A stretch of DNA of 64,000 bases, taken from positions 6,718,501-6,782,500 of the forward strand of contig NZ_CP093280.1 in NCBI RefSeq assembly GCF_026651855.1. The letters are read 5' to 3'. The position numbers and the translations under genes are program-made. Shown piece after piece: positions 32,354 through 41,528 of the stretch (its first letter is position 1; each line of letters starts with the position of its first letter). Origin of the DNA: Pseudomonas silvicola (lineage in GTDB: Bacteria > Pseudomonadota > Gammaproteobacteria > Pseudomonadales > Pseudomonadaceae). A model generated the notes under the pieces. It worked only from the letters and a program-made list of their open reading frames with translations, did not search any database and was not told the DNA's origin.

Positions 32354-35011
32354 TCAAGCCAGACTCTTGCTCACCACCTCATACACATCACTCGACAACG
32401 CCCCCGAAGCCAGGATTCGCTCCAGCTCGCCGCGCATCAGCGCCTGACGATGCGGGTCGTACTTGCGCCAGCGGGTCAGCGGCGACAGTTGGCGCGAGGC
32501 GATCTGCGGGTTCAAGGCGTTCAGCTCGATCACCAGGTCCGCCAGGAAGCGGTAACCCGAACCATCCACGGCGTGGAAGTTGACCAGGTTCTGCTGGGCG
32601 AACGCGCCGATCAGGGCACGCACCTTGTTGGGGTTCTTCAGGGTGAAGGCCGGGTGCTGCATGAGCGCCTTGACCCGCGCCAGGCCACCGGGCAGCGTGC
32701 TGCCGGCCTGGACGCTGAACCATTGGTCCATGACCAGCGGGTTGTCCTTGAAGTGCTCGGCGAACGCCGCCAACGCCTTTTCCTTCTCGGCGTCGAACCG
32801 CGAATTCACCAGCACGGCCAGAGCGGTGAGGCGCTCGGTCATGTTGTCACAGGCTTCGTACTGCTCAAGCGTCGCTTCCAGCACGTCGGGCTTGGCCGTG
32901 AGCATCAGGTACGACAGGGCGATGTTCTGCAGGGCGCGACGGGCGAAGTGCTCGGCCTCGGGGATGTAGGCAGTGTCGCGGGAGATCGCCCGGTTGGCCT
33001 GGTAGCGCTGCCACAGGGCGCCGTACAGGTGCTCGGCGATCTGTGCGCGGGCAAATTCACGGGCGGCGTGGATGGCATCCACTTCGGCGCGGTCGCTGAG
33101 TTCGGCCAGGTAGGCTTCGCTCGGCAACGAGAGCATTTCGGCGACCATGGCCTGGTCCAGGCTGTGGTCAGCCAATACCGTGCCCAGCGCCGTGATCAGC
33201 CGCGGGTCGAGCACCATGGGGCTGTTCTGCATGTATTGCTGCGTCAGGTCCTGCAGGCACTGCACGGCCAGACGCTGGCCGGCGTCCCAACGGTTGAAGC
33301 CGTCGCTGTCGTGCTGCATCAGCACCATCAACTGGTCGCGGTCGTAGTCGAAGCTCAGCTTCACCGGCGCGCTGAAGCCGCGCAGCAGCGAGGGCAGCGG
33401 TTTGGCGTCGATGCCTTCGAAGACGAAGGTCTGGTCTTCTTCGGTGACCGAGATGACGCGGGTGGTGCCCACGGCCTCGGTTTCACCGGCCAGGCGCAGC
33501 GGCAGGTCGTTGCCATGGGCGTCGATCAGGCCCAGGGCCACGGGGATCACGAACGGCAACTTCTCGACCTTGTCCGGGGTGGCCGGGCAGGTCTGGTGGA
33601 AGTGCAGGCTGTAGGTTTTCGCCGCGCCATCGTAAGCCTCGGTCACTTGCAGCCGCGGTGTGCCGGCCTGGCTGTACCAGCGTTTGAACTGCGTCAGGTC
33701 GACACCGTTGGCATCTTCCATGGCCTTGACGAAGTCGTCGCAGGTCACGGCTTGGCCGTCATGGCGCTCGAAGTACAGGTCGCTGCCTTTGCGGAAGCCC
33801 TCGGCGCCCAGCAGGGTGTGGAGCATGCCCACCACTTCGGCGCCCTTCTCGTACACGGTGAGGGTGTAGAAGTTGGAGATTTCGATGAAGCTGTCGGGGC
33901 GCACGGCGTGGGCCATGGGGCCGGCGTCTTCGGCGAACTGGTGGGTGCGCAGGTACGCCACGTCCTGGATGCGCTTGACCGTGGCCGAGTTCATGTCCGA
34001 GGAGAAGCCGGCGTCGCGGTACACCGTGAAGCCTTCCTTGAGCGACAGCTGGAACCAGTCGCGGCAGGTGACGCGGTTGCCCGACCAGTTGTGGAAATAT
34101 TCGTGGGCGACGATGGCCTCGACGCGCTGGTGAGCGGCGTCAGTGGCGGTTTCGGCACGCGCCAGCACGGCGCTGGAGTTGAAGATGTTGAGGCCCTTGT
34201 TCTCCATGGCGCCCATGTTGAAGTCGTTGACCGCGACGATCATGAAGATGTCCAGGTCGTACTCGCGGCCATACACCTCTTCGTCCCAGAGCATGGACTT
34301 CTTCAGGCTGGTCATGGCGTGCTGGCATTTGTCGATGTTTTCCGGCTCGACGTAGATGCGCAGGGTCACTTCCCGGGCGGACATCGTGGTGAACGTGTCC
34401 TCCACGCACCACAGGTCACCGGCCACCAGCGCGAACAGGTAAGCCGGCTTCATGAACGGGTCTTCCCAGGTGGCCCAGTGGCGGCCGTCCTCACCAGGGC
34501 CGCTGGCGATGGGGTTGCCGTTGGACAGCAGCACCGGGTAGCTGTGCTGTTCAGCACTGACCGTGGTGGTGAACTTGCTCATCACGTCCGGGCGGTCGAG
34601 GTAATAGGTGATCTTGCGAAAGCCCTCGGCCTCGCACTGGGTGCAGAACATCGTGCCGGACTTGTACAGGCCTTCAAGCGCCGTGTTGGTCTCGGGGTGG
34701 ATGCGCACGCTGGTGTCGACCGTGAAGGCCTCGGCCGTGGGGTGCAGGGTCAGGTAGCTGTCGTCGACCTGGTAGTCGCTGGCGCCCAGTTCCACGTCGC
34801 CCAGGCTCACCGACAGCAGTTCCAGCTGCTGGCCATCGAGCACCAGCGGTGGCAGACCGGCGCCACGGGCCGGATTGCGGCGCATGACCAGTTGGGCGTG
34901 GACCAGGGTATGGTCGTCGTGCAGCTCGAAGGTCAGGTGCGTTTCGTCGATCAGGTACTCAGGCGCCTGGTAGTCCTTGAGGTAAATCATTTTTGGCTGT
35001 TCGGTGCGCAT
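32354..35011 (-). CDS. pepN: Aminopeptidase N (M1 zinc metallopeptidase)
   Basis: Cytosolic broad-specificity aminopeptidase. The 885 residues are the usual size for bacterial PepN. The exopeptidase motif GAMEN is at 267-271, the zinc motif HEYFH at 303-307 (His303, Glu304, His307) and the third ligand Glu326 in LKEGFTVYRD. A beta-sandwich N-domain comes before and a long helical C-domain after. ATG 35011 follows AGAGGGACG. It is preceded by the DUF2797 gene 12 bases upstream, so it is likely the last gene of yeaC-like/DUF2797/pepN. Confidence 0.97.
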   Translation of the reverse strand: MRTEQPKMIYLKDYQAPEYLIDETHLTFELHDDHTLVHAQLVMRRNPARGAGLPPLVLDGQQLELLSVSLGDVELGASDYQVDDSYLTLHPTAEAFTVDTSVRIHPETNTALEGLYKSGTMFCTQCEAEGFRKITYYLDRPDVMSKFTTTVSAEQHSYPVLLSNGNPIASGPGEDGRHWATWEDPFMKPAYLFALVAGDLWCVEDTFTTMSAREVTLRIYVEPENIDKCQHAMTSLKKSMLWDEEVYGREYDLDIFMIVAVNDFNMGAMENKGLNIFNSSAVLARAETATDAAHQRVEAIVAHEYFHNWSGNRVTCRDWFQLSLKEGFTVYRDAGFSSDMNSATVKRIQDVAYLRTHQFAEDAGPMAHAVRPDSFIEISNFYTLTVYEKGAEVVGMLHTLLGAEGFRKGSDLYFERHDGQAVTCDDFVKAMEDANGVDLTQFKRWYSQAGTPRLQVTEAYDGAAKTYSLHFHQTCPATPDKVEKLPFVIPVALGLIDAHGNDLPLRLAGETEAVGTTRVISVTEEDQTFVFEGIDAKPLPSLLRGFSAPVKLSFDYDRDQLMVLMQHDSDGFNRWDAGQRLAVQCLQDLTQQYMQNSPMVLDPRLITALGTVLADHSLDQAMVAEMLSLPSEAYLAELSDRAEVDAIHAAREFARAQIAEHLYGALWQRYQANRAISRDTAYIPEAEHFARRALQNIALSYLMLTAKPDVLEATLEQYEACDNMTERLTALAVLVNSRFDAEKEKALAAFAEHFKDNPLVMDQWFSVQAGSTLPGGLARVKALMQHPAFTLKNPNKVRALIGAFAQQNLVNFHAVDGSGYRFLADLVIELNALNPQIASRQLSPLTRWRKYDPHRQALMRGELERILASGALSSDVYEVVSKSLA

Positions 35012-35023
35012 GCTGACGTCCCT

Positions 35024-35854
35024 CTACTGATGCACGGCGAGTTGATACGCCGTGTATTTGCGAATGTTGATCACGCCGGTATCGAAGATCAGGTACTGGC
35101 CCTTGATGCCCAGCAGCGTGCCTTCTGCCACGGGGTTCTTGTCCAGGTTGAAACTGGCGATCTTGGCCGGGTAGGCCTCCACGGGGTAGCGGATTTCAAG
35201 CACCGGGGTGTCATGAAGGGGTTGGATCGCCTGCAGGCCGAAGCGTTCCTGCAGCAGGGTCAGGCCCGCGCCACAGGTGTCGAACAGCATGTCGCGCACT
35301 TCGCCAAGATCCACCGGCGCTGCGTCCCCCTTGAGCAGCGCGCGCCAGTTGGTACGGTCGGCCACTTGCGAGCGGAACAGGTCTTCCACCAGCCCGGATT
35401 GCTGGCGGGTGGCAACGCGCACGATCGGCAGCGCCTGGCTGGCGCCCTGGTCGAGCCAGCGGGTAGGCAGTTGGGTGGCGCGGGTGATGCCTACCTTGAT
35501 GCCCGAGGAGTTGGCCAGGTACACCACATGGTCGGTCATGCAGAACTGCTCGCCCCAGGACGGCTCGCGGCAGGTGCCGGCGTCGTAGTGGCAGCGCTCG
35601 GGGCTCATGATGCAAACGTCGCACTGGGCCAGCTTGGTCATGCAGGGGTAGCAGTAGCCCTGGCTGAAGCTGGTCTTGGTCTTGCGGCCACAGTGGCTGC
35701 AGTGGATGGCACCCAGGTATTCCAGGCGCACGGTCTTGCCGATCAGCGGGTTGACCGGTACTTCCACGTCACCGAGGCGAAAGCTGTACTGCACCACCGG
35801 GCCGTCGAGCCGGGTGGTCATCTTGCTGATGGAACCGCGGGCAATCTCGTTCAA
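35024..35854 (-). CDS. DUF2797 zinc-finger protein
   Basis: A 276-residue protein of the DUF2797 family, function not established. A cysteine-rich segment (HCSHCGRKT, GYCYPCMTKL, QCDVCIMSPERC, GTCREPSW, FCMTDH) can bind two or more zinc ions. It is followed by VYLANSSGIKVGITRATQ with RWLDQGA, which resembles a GIY-YIG or T5orf172-type nuclease core; that likeness is my inference. The start is taken as TTG 35854, overlapping the stop of the YeaC-like gene (TTGA), with RARGSISKMTTRLDG-type N-terminus (observed IARGSISKMTTRLDG); ATG 35821 is the alternative. A frame running up to 36031 is shadow. Confidence 0.8.
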   Translation of the reverse strand: MNEIARGSISKMTTRLDGPVVQYSFRLGDVEVPVNPLIGKTVRLEYLGAIHCSHCGRKTKTSFSQGYCYPCMTKLAQCDVCIMSPERCHYDAGTCREPSWGEQFCMTDHVVYLANSSGIKVGITRATQLPTRWLDQGASQALPIVRVATRQQSGLVEDLFRSQVADRTNWRALLKGDAAPVDLGEVRDMLFDTCGAGLTLLQERFGLQAIQPLHDTPVLEIRYPVEAYPAKIASFNLDKNPVAEGTLLGIKGQYLIFDTGVINIRKYTAYQLAVHQ

Positions 35855-36111
35855 TGGACCGCATCCGACTTGAACAGAATGTTGGGCACCGGCGCCGATT
35901 TCGAGGCACATTCCTGCGGGCCCATGTAGCCGGTGCGCTGGTCTTCGGGCAGGTTCTGCATTTCCCAGGCGATCACCGCTTGCAGGGACAATTCCTTCTG
36001 CTCGGTGGTCAGCTTGCGGCCGTCGGACCACTTGCCGATTTCCACGGCCAGTTTCAGGCTTTCGTAGATCTCGGGGGTGATGTTTTCAATCATGTGAGCG
36101 AACGAAGTCAT
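35851..36111 (-). CDS. YeaC-like DUF1315 protein
   Basis: An 86-residue soluble protein of the DUF1315/YeaC family: IENITPEIYESLKLAVEIGK, then WSDGRKLTTEQKELSLQAVI and NLPEDQRTGYMG. Widespread in gammaproteobacteria and of unknown function. The ATG at 36111 has GGAGACGCC upstream. Its stop codon overlaps the DUF2797 start, so translation of the two is coupled. Confidence 0.88.
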   Translation of the reverse strand: MTSFAHMIENITPEIYESLKLAVEIGKWSDGRKLTTEQKELSLQAVIAWEMQNLPEDQRTGYMGPQECASKSAPVPNILFKSDAVH

Positions 36112-36125
36112 GGCGTCTCCAGAAT

Positions 36126-36995
36126 TTATGCGCGTAGTTTACGGCGCGCGAAGGCGCCACCCAATAGCCCTGTCACACAACCGACCAACAGCCCGCCGAC
36201 GTGGGCGGCATTGGCGATCTGGCCGAACATGCTGATCAACGGGGTCATGCACACCAGCAGCCACACCAGCATCATGACCATCACGCCACGGGGCATGCGG
36301 TAGACGTTATTGGGCGCCAGCCACTGGTACACCCATACGTGCCCCAGCAGGCCGTAGAGCACACCCGACAGCCCGCCGAACAGCGTGGGCCCGCTGTACC
36401 AGTACTGCGCAGTGTTGGACAACAGGCCGAACAGCAGCGTCAGGCCCACCAGGTTGATGCGCCCCTGCAGGATTTCCACGCGCTTGCCCAGCTCCCAGTA
36501 CCACAAGGCGTTCATGGCCAGGTGCAACACGCCGAAGTGCAGCAACATGGGGGTGAACAGCCGCCACCATTGGCCGGCGTCGAGGCTGGCGCCCAGGGGT
36601 AGAAAGTACAGGTGCTCGCTGTCGAAGCTGAAGTCCTGGAAGGTCAGCCAGTGCAAGGCGTCGAAGTTGTCACCCAACAGGGTCACCGCCGCCACGATAA
36701 AACACAGCACCAGCACCAGGGCGGTAGCCGGGCAGGCGCGGACCTGCCAGGCCAGGCTTGGCCGGGTCAGGGCCGGGCGTGGCTGCACATGGCTGAGGTC
36801 GATATCGTCGTTGCCCTCGGGAAAGCGCTGGTACAGCTCGCGGATATCGGCGGCCATGTGCTCGTCCAGCGCCCACAGCACCTGCTGGCCGCTTTCTTCA
36901 CTGACCCGGTGCGGCACTTGCAGGCGTTCCAGCAGGCTGACGAAGCCGCTCAGGTCGGTGGTCAGCGGCAGGCGCATCACGCTGACGGGCTTCAT
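36126..36995 (-). CDS. Rhomboid-family intramembrane serine protease (GlpG type)
   Basis: A 289-residue inner-membrane protease. A cytoplasmic N-terminal domain (1-80) precedes six or seven membrane helices. The catalytic serine is Ser210 in GGLSGVLYG, the catalytic histidine His265 in NAAHVGG, and the HLAMN motif ends with the oxyanion residue Asn162. This is the GlpG architecture. ATG 36995 overlaps the metallophosphoesterase stop (ATGA); the longer frame to 37028 lies inside that gene. Substrates unknown. Confidence 0.92.
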   Translation of the reverse strand: MKPVSVMRLPLTTDLSGFVSLLERLQVPHRVSEESGQQVLWALDEHMAADIRELYQRFPEGNDDIDLSHVQPRPALTRPSLAWQVRACPATALVLVLCFIVAAVTLLGDNFDALHWLTFQDFSFDSEHLYFLPLGASLDAGQWWRLFTPMLLHFGVLHLAMNALWYWELGKRVEILQGRINLVGLTLLFGLLSNTAQYWYSGPTLFGGLSGVLYGLLGHVWVYQWLAPNNVYRMPRGVMVMMLVWLLVCMTPLISMFGQIANAAHVGGLLVGCVTGLLGGAFARRKLRA

Positions 36996-37963
36996 GGCTG
37001 CACCTGCACCCGCTCGACATCGACCCACACGAACTTGTGCGGGTCGATGACGGCTTCCTGGTCCAGGCGGTAGGCCACCAGCTTGCCGTAGAGCACGGCG
37101 CTGTAGTCCAGGCAGGCCAGGTTGGGGCGGATGGCCGATGGCCGGCCGCTGCGCCAGTAATGGCCGACGAACAGCAGGGGTTCGTCGACGCCATAGCGCA
37201 GCAGGTTGTTTTTCTGGCTGCTGGACAGCGGCGTGCTGGCCACCTCTTCCGGCAGGGCGTCGGGCTGGAAGACGATGTCACCGTAGGTCTGGGGGTCGTC
37301 TTCCCAGAATTTGGTGCGGAAGAACGCGCGGGTCAGGCCGTCACCGCCGGTCAGGGTCAGGCCATCGGGCAGGCGCATGTCGGTGCCGCGCAACAGGCGG
37401 TCGAACACGTTGCAGGCAAAGCTGCCGGGCACGGCAGCGGCCTGCAGAAAGTGCTCGTCGATGCAGCCGTCGGGGTATTGGCCGCGAAGCAGTTGGATCA
37501 TGCTGGTGTCCCAGCAGGCATGCACCAGGCGGAAGCGCCCGGCGTCGATGAACAACGGCAGGTCATAGAACCACTGCACGAAGTCTTTCCAGTCCTGGGG
37601 GTGCTGTTCGAACTGGGCCAATGTATCGCCGATCAGGCGGGCGTGGCGCGGCGTGTGCTCGCGCACATGTTGTTTGCCGCTGCCAGGGGGCGCCGCCGTA
37701 CACCAGCCCAGGGCGTTGAATTCATGGTTACCCATGATGCAGCGCGCCTGGCCGGCATCGACCATGTCGTGGACGATGTGCAGCGCCTCGCGGATGCGCG
37801 GGCCGCGGTCGATGATATCGCCCAGGAACAGCGCCTGGCGCTGGGCATGGCGCCACACGCCGCCCTGTTTGCGGTAACCGAGGGTGTCGAGCAAGTGCTC
37901 AAGGGTATGAGCGCAACCGTGCACGTCACCGATAAGATCGTAGCTGCGTGCGGGATCGAGCAT
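36992..37963 (-). CDS. ApaH-like metallophosphoesterase
   Basis: A 323-residue calcineurin-like phosphoesterase. All metal motifs are present: LIGDVHGCAHTLEHLL, FLGDIIDRGP, IMGNHEFNALGW, LVHACWD and LLFVGHYW. The family includes diadenosine tetraphosphatase ApaH and PrpA/PrpB protein phosphatases, but the protein is longer than ApaH (about 280) and the large insert after GNHE differs, so substrate is left open. Its ATG shares one base with the nadK stop (TGATG) and its stop overlaps the rhomboid start, making a tightly coupled operon nadK-phosphoesterase-rhomboid. Confidence 0.88.
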   Translation of the reverse strand: MLDPARSYDLIGDVHGCAHTLEHLLDTLGYRKQGGVWRHAQRQALFLGDIIDRGPRIREALHIVHDMVDAGQARCIMGNHEFNALGWCTAAPPGSGKQHVREHTPRHARLIGDTLAQFEQHPQDWKDFVQWFYDLPLFIDAGRFRLVHACWDTSMIQLLRGQYPDGCIDEHFLQAAAVPGSFACNVFDRLLRGTDMRLPDGLTLTGGDGLTRAFFRTKFWEDDPQTYGDIVFQPDALPEEVASTPLSSSQKNNLLRYGVDEPLLFVGHYWRSGRPSAIRPNLACLDYSAVLYGKLVAYRLDQEAVIDPHKFVWVDVERVQVQP

Positions 37964-38853
37964 CAGTCTCCGTTACCCCCCAGCCGGCTGCCCCAGCCCA
38001 GTTTGGTGCGGCAGACTTCGTAGTAATTATGGTCCAGCGGGTGGATCAGGCGCAGCTTCTGGGCCTTTTTGCTGACCGTGACCGTGTCGCCGGGCGCGCA
38101 GGTGAAATGGTTCTGGCCGTCACAGGACACCTGCGGGTAGATGGTCATGTCCTTGGCCACGACGATTTTCAGCTCGCTGTTGCCATCCACCACGATGGGC
38201 CGGCCCGACAGGGTGTGCGGGTACATGGGCACGATGACGATGGCGTCGAGCTTGGGGTGCATGATCGGCCCGCCCGCCGACAGCGCATAGGCCGTGGAGC
38301 CAGTGGGCGTGGCGACGATCAGGCCGTCGGCCTTCTGGCTGCACACGAACTGGCCGTCGATGTAGATCTCGAACTCGATCATGCGCGTGGACTTGCCGGG
38401 GTGCAGCACCACGTCGTTGAGCGCGTCGCCCTGGCCGATGGTTTCGCCATGGCGGCGCACTTCGGCCTGAAGCAGGAAGCGGTTTTCCACCAGGTAGTGA
38501 CCGTCCAGCACCTCGGCGACCTTGACCTCCAGCTCGTCGGGGCGGATATCAGTGAGAAAGCCCAGGCTGCCGCGGTTGATACCCAGCACCGGCACATTGT
38601 GCCGGGCCAGGGCGCGGGCGGCGCCCAGCAGGCTGCCGTCGCCACCGACGACGATGACCATGTCGCATACCTCGCCCAGCATCTTGCGCGTGGATGTCTG
38701 CAGGCCGTGACCCGGCAGCACCTCGGCGATGGTGTCTTCGAGGATGACGTGCAGGTGCCGGTCGAGCAGGAATTTTTTCAGGCGGCGAATGGTATCAAGC
38801 ACCTGGGAACTGCCGAGGCGGCCGATGATACCGATATTGCGAAATTGCTCCAT
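37963..38853 (-). CDS. nadK: NAD kinase
   Basis: Phosphorylates NAD to NADP. The 296-residue protein has the diagnostic GGDGSLLGAAR motif, NRGSLGFLTDI, ADGLIVATPTGSTAYALSAGGP and PIVVDG, in normal order and spacing. ATG 38853 follows AGGAGCCCC; the frame extends to 38889 without a better start. It is divergent from the DUF1853 gene over a 196-base gap. Confidence 0.97.
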   Translation of the reverse strand: MEQFRNIGIIGRLGSSQVLDTIRRLKKFLLDRHLHVILEDTIAEVLPGHGLQTSTRKMLGEVCDMVIVVGGDGSLLGAARALARHNVPVLGINRGSLGFLTDIRPDELEVKVAEVLDGHYLVENRFLLQAEVRRHGETIGQGDALNDVVLHPGKSTRMIEFEIYIDGQFVCSQKADGLIVATPTGSTAYALSAGGPIMHPKLDAIVIVPMYPHTLSGRPIVVDGNSELKIVVAKDMTIYPQVSCDGQNHFTCAPGDTVTVSKKAQKLRLIHPLDHNYYEVCRTKLGWGSRLGGNGD

Positions 38854-39049
38854 GGGGCTCCTGCGGGGGTCTGGCACGGGTGCGGCCACGGGGCGGCACC
38901 TTGGGAAACGTGGGGTCGATTATGGGCGAAAGCAACGGGCAGGACAAAAACCTTTGTGATTACGGCCCACTTCGCACCCAGACCCATTGCCCGGCCTCAC
39001 AGCGCCGCGTTCGCGCCCAAGGGCACCGGCAACCCGCTATGCTCGCTGC

Positions 39050-40003
39050 ATGAACCTGTTCCCGACCCTCTCCGACCTGCCCCGCGACCTGCGCCAGCCC
39101 CAGGTGCGCGACCTTGCCTGGGTGATTCTGGCCCCGCCGATGCTCGCCGAAACCCCGTGGCCCCAGCGTCACCCCCTGACCGCCAGCCACTGGGTGGCGC
39201 AGCCCTGGCGCCTGGAACAATGGCTGCGGGCCCTGGACGACGACCACCGCCCGCTGCTGGACTGGCTGGCGCGCGGCGCCGCTACCCGGCGACTGGGCCT
39301 CTATTACGAGCGGCTGTGGCAGTTTGCCTTGAGCCAGGCACCGGGGATCGAGCTAGTGGCCGCCAACCTGCCCATTCGCCGTGAAGGCCATACCCTCGGG
39401 GAATTGGATATCCTGCTGCGCGACGACGAAGGCGCCCATCACCTGGAGCTGGCCATCAAGCTGTACCTGGGCCCGCAGGGCGGGGACGGCGCGGATGCGA
39501 GCCTGTGGCTGGGGCCCGGCAGCCATGACCGGCTGGACCGCAAACTGGCTCATCTGGCCCAGCACCAACTGCCCATCTCCGCCCGCGAAGAAAGCCGCGA
39601 AGCCCTGGCGCGATTGGGCATCCATGCCTTCAGTGCCCAGCTATGGCTGGGTGGTTACCTGTTGTACCCCTGGCCCGCTGTCGCGGCCTCACCGGCAGGT
39701 GCCCACCCCCGGCACCTGCGCGGGCGCTGGCTGCACCAGCGCCACTGGGCGGCCTTCCACGCCGACAGCCCCCCGGGGCGCTGGCAGGTGCTGCCGCGCC
39801 ATGCCTGGCTGGCGCCTGCGCGCTATGCTGGCATCGACACCTGGCTGCCGGAGCAATTGCAGGGCTGGCTGCACGCCCTGGACCCACTGGCCCCGGCACA
39901 ATTGCTGGTGCGCCTGGTCGAAACCCGCGCCGGCAGGTGGGATGAGGCTGAACGGCTGTTCCTGGTCTCGGACCTGTGGCCCAATGTGCCCGGTAATGCT
40001 TGA
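39050..40003 (+). CDS. DUF1853 family protein
   Basis: A 317-residue soluble protein matching DUF1853, a family of unknown role. Visible blocks are [40 protein letters not shown] and [20 protein letters not shown] followed by KLYLG. The ELD...HLELAIK pattern recalls the (D/E)xK core of the PD-(D/E)XK nuclease superfamily, which is inference. ATG 39050 is where similarity to the family begins. No clear ribosome-binding site is seen. Confidence 0.8.
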   Translation: MNLFPTLSDLPRDLRQPQVRDLAWVILAPPMLAETPWPQRHPLTASHWVAQPWRLEQWLRALDDDHRPLLDWLARGAATRRLGLYYERLWQFALSQAPGIELVAANLPIRREGHTLGELDILLRDDEGAHHLELAIKLYLGPQGGDGADASLWLGPGSHDRLDRKLAHLAQHQLPISAREESREALARLGIHAFSAQLWLGGYLLYPWPAVAASPAGAHPRHLRGRWLHQRHWAAFHADSPPGRWQVLPRHAWLAPARYAGIDTWLPEQLQGWLHALDPLAPAQLLVRLVETRAGRWDEAERLFLVSDLWPNVPGNA

Positions 40004-40037
40004 CCATAACAATCAGCAACGACCGTGAGGAACGCCC

Positions 40038-40586
40038 ATGACCTGGAAGAACACCGAGGCCCGCTACGGCAGCCTGTCCATTGCACTGCACTGGCTGATG
40101 CTGATCCTGCTGGCCATCGTCTACGCCTGTATCGAACTGCGCGGCAATTTCGCCAAGGGCAGTGACGCACGAGTGTTGATCGTGCAATTGCACTTCATGA
40201 CCGGCCTGACCGTGTTCGTGCTGGTGTGGGTACGCCTGGCAGCGAAAATCGTCGGGGCCGCGCCCAGGATCGTGCCCAAGCCACCGGCCTGGCAGACCGG
40301 CCTGGCGCACCTGATGCACGCGTTGCTGTACGCCCTGATGGTCGCCATGCCGCTGCTGGGTTGGCTGACCCTGAGCGCAGCGGACAAGCCAGTGCCTTTC
40401 TGGGGCCTGGAACTGCCGCACCTGATCGGCCCGAACGAGGACGCCGCCAAGCAGATCAAGCAGTGGCATGAACAGATTGGCGTGTGGGGTTACTGGTTGA
40501 TTGGCCTCCATGCGCTGGCGGGACTGTTCCACCACTACCTGGTGCGCGACAACACGCTGGTGCGGATGCTGCCCGGCAAAAGCTGA
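40038..40586 (+). CDS. Cytochrome b561 family protein
   Basis: A 182-residue inner-membrane dihaem cytochrome with four helices. The start YGSLSIALHWLMLILLAIVY carries the first haem-ligand histidine; further ligands are in LHFMTGLTVFVLVWVRL and LMHALLYALMVAMPLLGWL, and at the end WLIGLHALAGLFHHYLV. ATG 40038 follows GTGAGGAACGC. It is convergent with the PLP enzyme, eight bases from stop to stop. Such proteins shuttle electrons from quinol; the partner is unknown. Confidence 0.92.
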   Translation: MTWKNTEARYGSLSIALHWLMLILLAIVYACIELRGNFAKGSDARVLIVQLHFMTGLTVFVLVWVRLAAKIVGAAPRIVPKPPAWQTGLAHLMHALLYALMVAMPLLGWLTLSAADKPVPFWGLELPHLIGPNEDAAKQIKQWHEQIGVWGYWLIGLHALAGLFHHYLVRDNTLVRMLPGKS

Positions 40587-40594
40587 GCCGGCAC

Positions 40595-41479
40595 CTACCG
40601 ACAGCCGGGCATGGCACGGCGCCCCTGCAGGCCACCGGTGTGCACGAACACCAGGCGGGTGCCCGGGGCGAAGCGGTGCAGGTTGTGACGCAATGTCAGC
40701 AGTGCCTTGCCAGTGTACAGCGGCTCCAGGGGCACGCCGCTTTCTGCCTCGGCGGCCAGCATGAACTCCAGTAGTTCGTCATCCACCCTGGCAAAACCGC
40801 CACGGCTGGCGTCGACCAACTCGTAGTCGCCCGCCTTGCCCACCAGTGCCGAGATATTTTCCGCCACCCCATGCCCCTCAGGCACTGCCATGGCCCCGTA
40901 CACCGGCGCGCCCCCGGCCAGCACCAACCCGGCCAAGGTGGTGCCGGTGCCCACGGCCAGCCACCAGCCATCGAAGCCGTCCCAGCCCAACGCCGGCAAC
41001 TGCCCGCGCACCAGGTCGAGCAACACCTGGCAGCCGCGGGCGCCCGCTTCTGCGCCGCCCCCTTCCGGGACCGCCAGCAGGTGCGGGTAACGGGCTTGCC
41101 AGGGCGCCCAGAACCCGGGGTCATGGCGCTGCCGGTAGCCACCATAGCCCAACCAGTGCAAGGCCATGCCAAAGGCTTGCAGGTCTGTGACGGTCGGGGT
41201 CACCTGCGGGTGCCCGCGCAGCAACCCGACCGTCTCGAAACCCAGGCGGTGCCCGGCCGCCGCCAGGGCATGCAGGTGGTTGGAATGGGCGCCGCCCAGG
41301 CTCATGACCCCGCTGGCGCCCAGGGCCTCCATGTGGTGCAGGTGTTCGCTGAGCTTGTACCACTTGTTGCCGCTGATCAGCGGGTCTATCAGGTCCAGGC
41401 GCAATACCGCTACCTGTACGCAGGCGGCACTCAGCCAGCCCAATGCCAGTGGCTGCAAAGGAGGAACAGCGGTGAACAC
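40595..41479 (-). CDS. PLP enzyme, D-cysteine desulfhydrase/ACC deaminase family
   Basis: A 294-residue fold-type II PLP enzyme. The cofactor lysine is in PLISGNKWYKL, followed by SLGGAHSNHLHALAAAGHRL; GWWLAVGTGTTLAGLV forms the phosphate loop, and LYTGKALLTL with VFVHTGGLQGRRA ends the domain. These are shared by D-cysteine desulfhydrase and ACC deaminase; short members like this are more often desulfhydrase-like. The start is probably GTG 41479 with CAGGTAG upstream, because the frame up to 41581 overlaps the toxin-like gene and lacks family sequence. Confidence 0.85.
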   Translation of the reverse strand: MFTAVPPLQPLALGWLSAACVQVAVLRLDLIDPLISGNKWYKLSEHLHHMEALGASGVMSLGGAHSNHLHALAAAGHRLGFETVGLLRGHPQVTPTVTDLQAFGMALHWLGYGGYRQRHDPGFWAPWQARYPHLLAVPEGGGAEAGARGCQVLLDLVRGQLPALGWDGFDGWWLAVGTGTTLAGLVLAGGAPVYGAMAVPEGHGVAENISALVGKAGDYELVDASRGGFARVDDELLEFMLAAEAESGVPLEPLYTGKALLTLRHNLHRFAPGTRLVFVHTGGLQGRRAMPGCR

Positions 41480-41528
41480 GACGATGGCTACCTGAAGCGC
41501 TGAAAGGGCCCGCAGTCTAGCATTGTGC

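Noticed and set aside
32450-35929. A 1159-codon open frame on the plus strand
   Set aside because: Antisense to pepN and DUF2797, with no recognisable domain; a product of codon bias.
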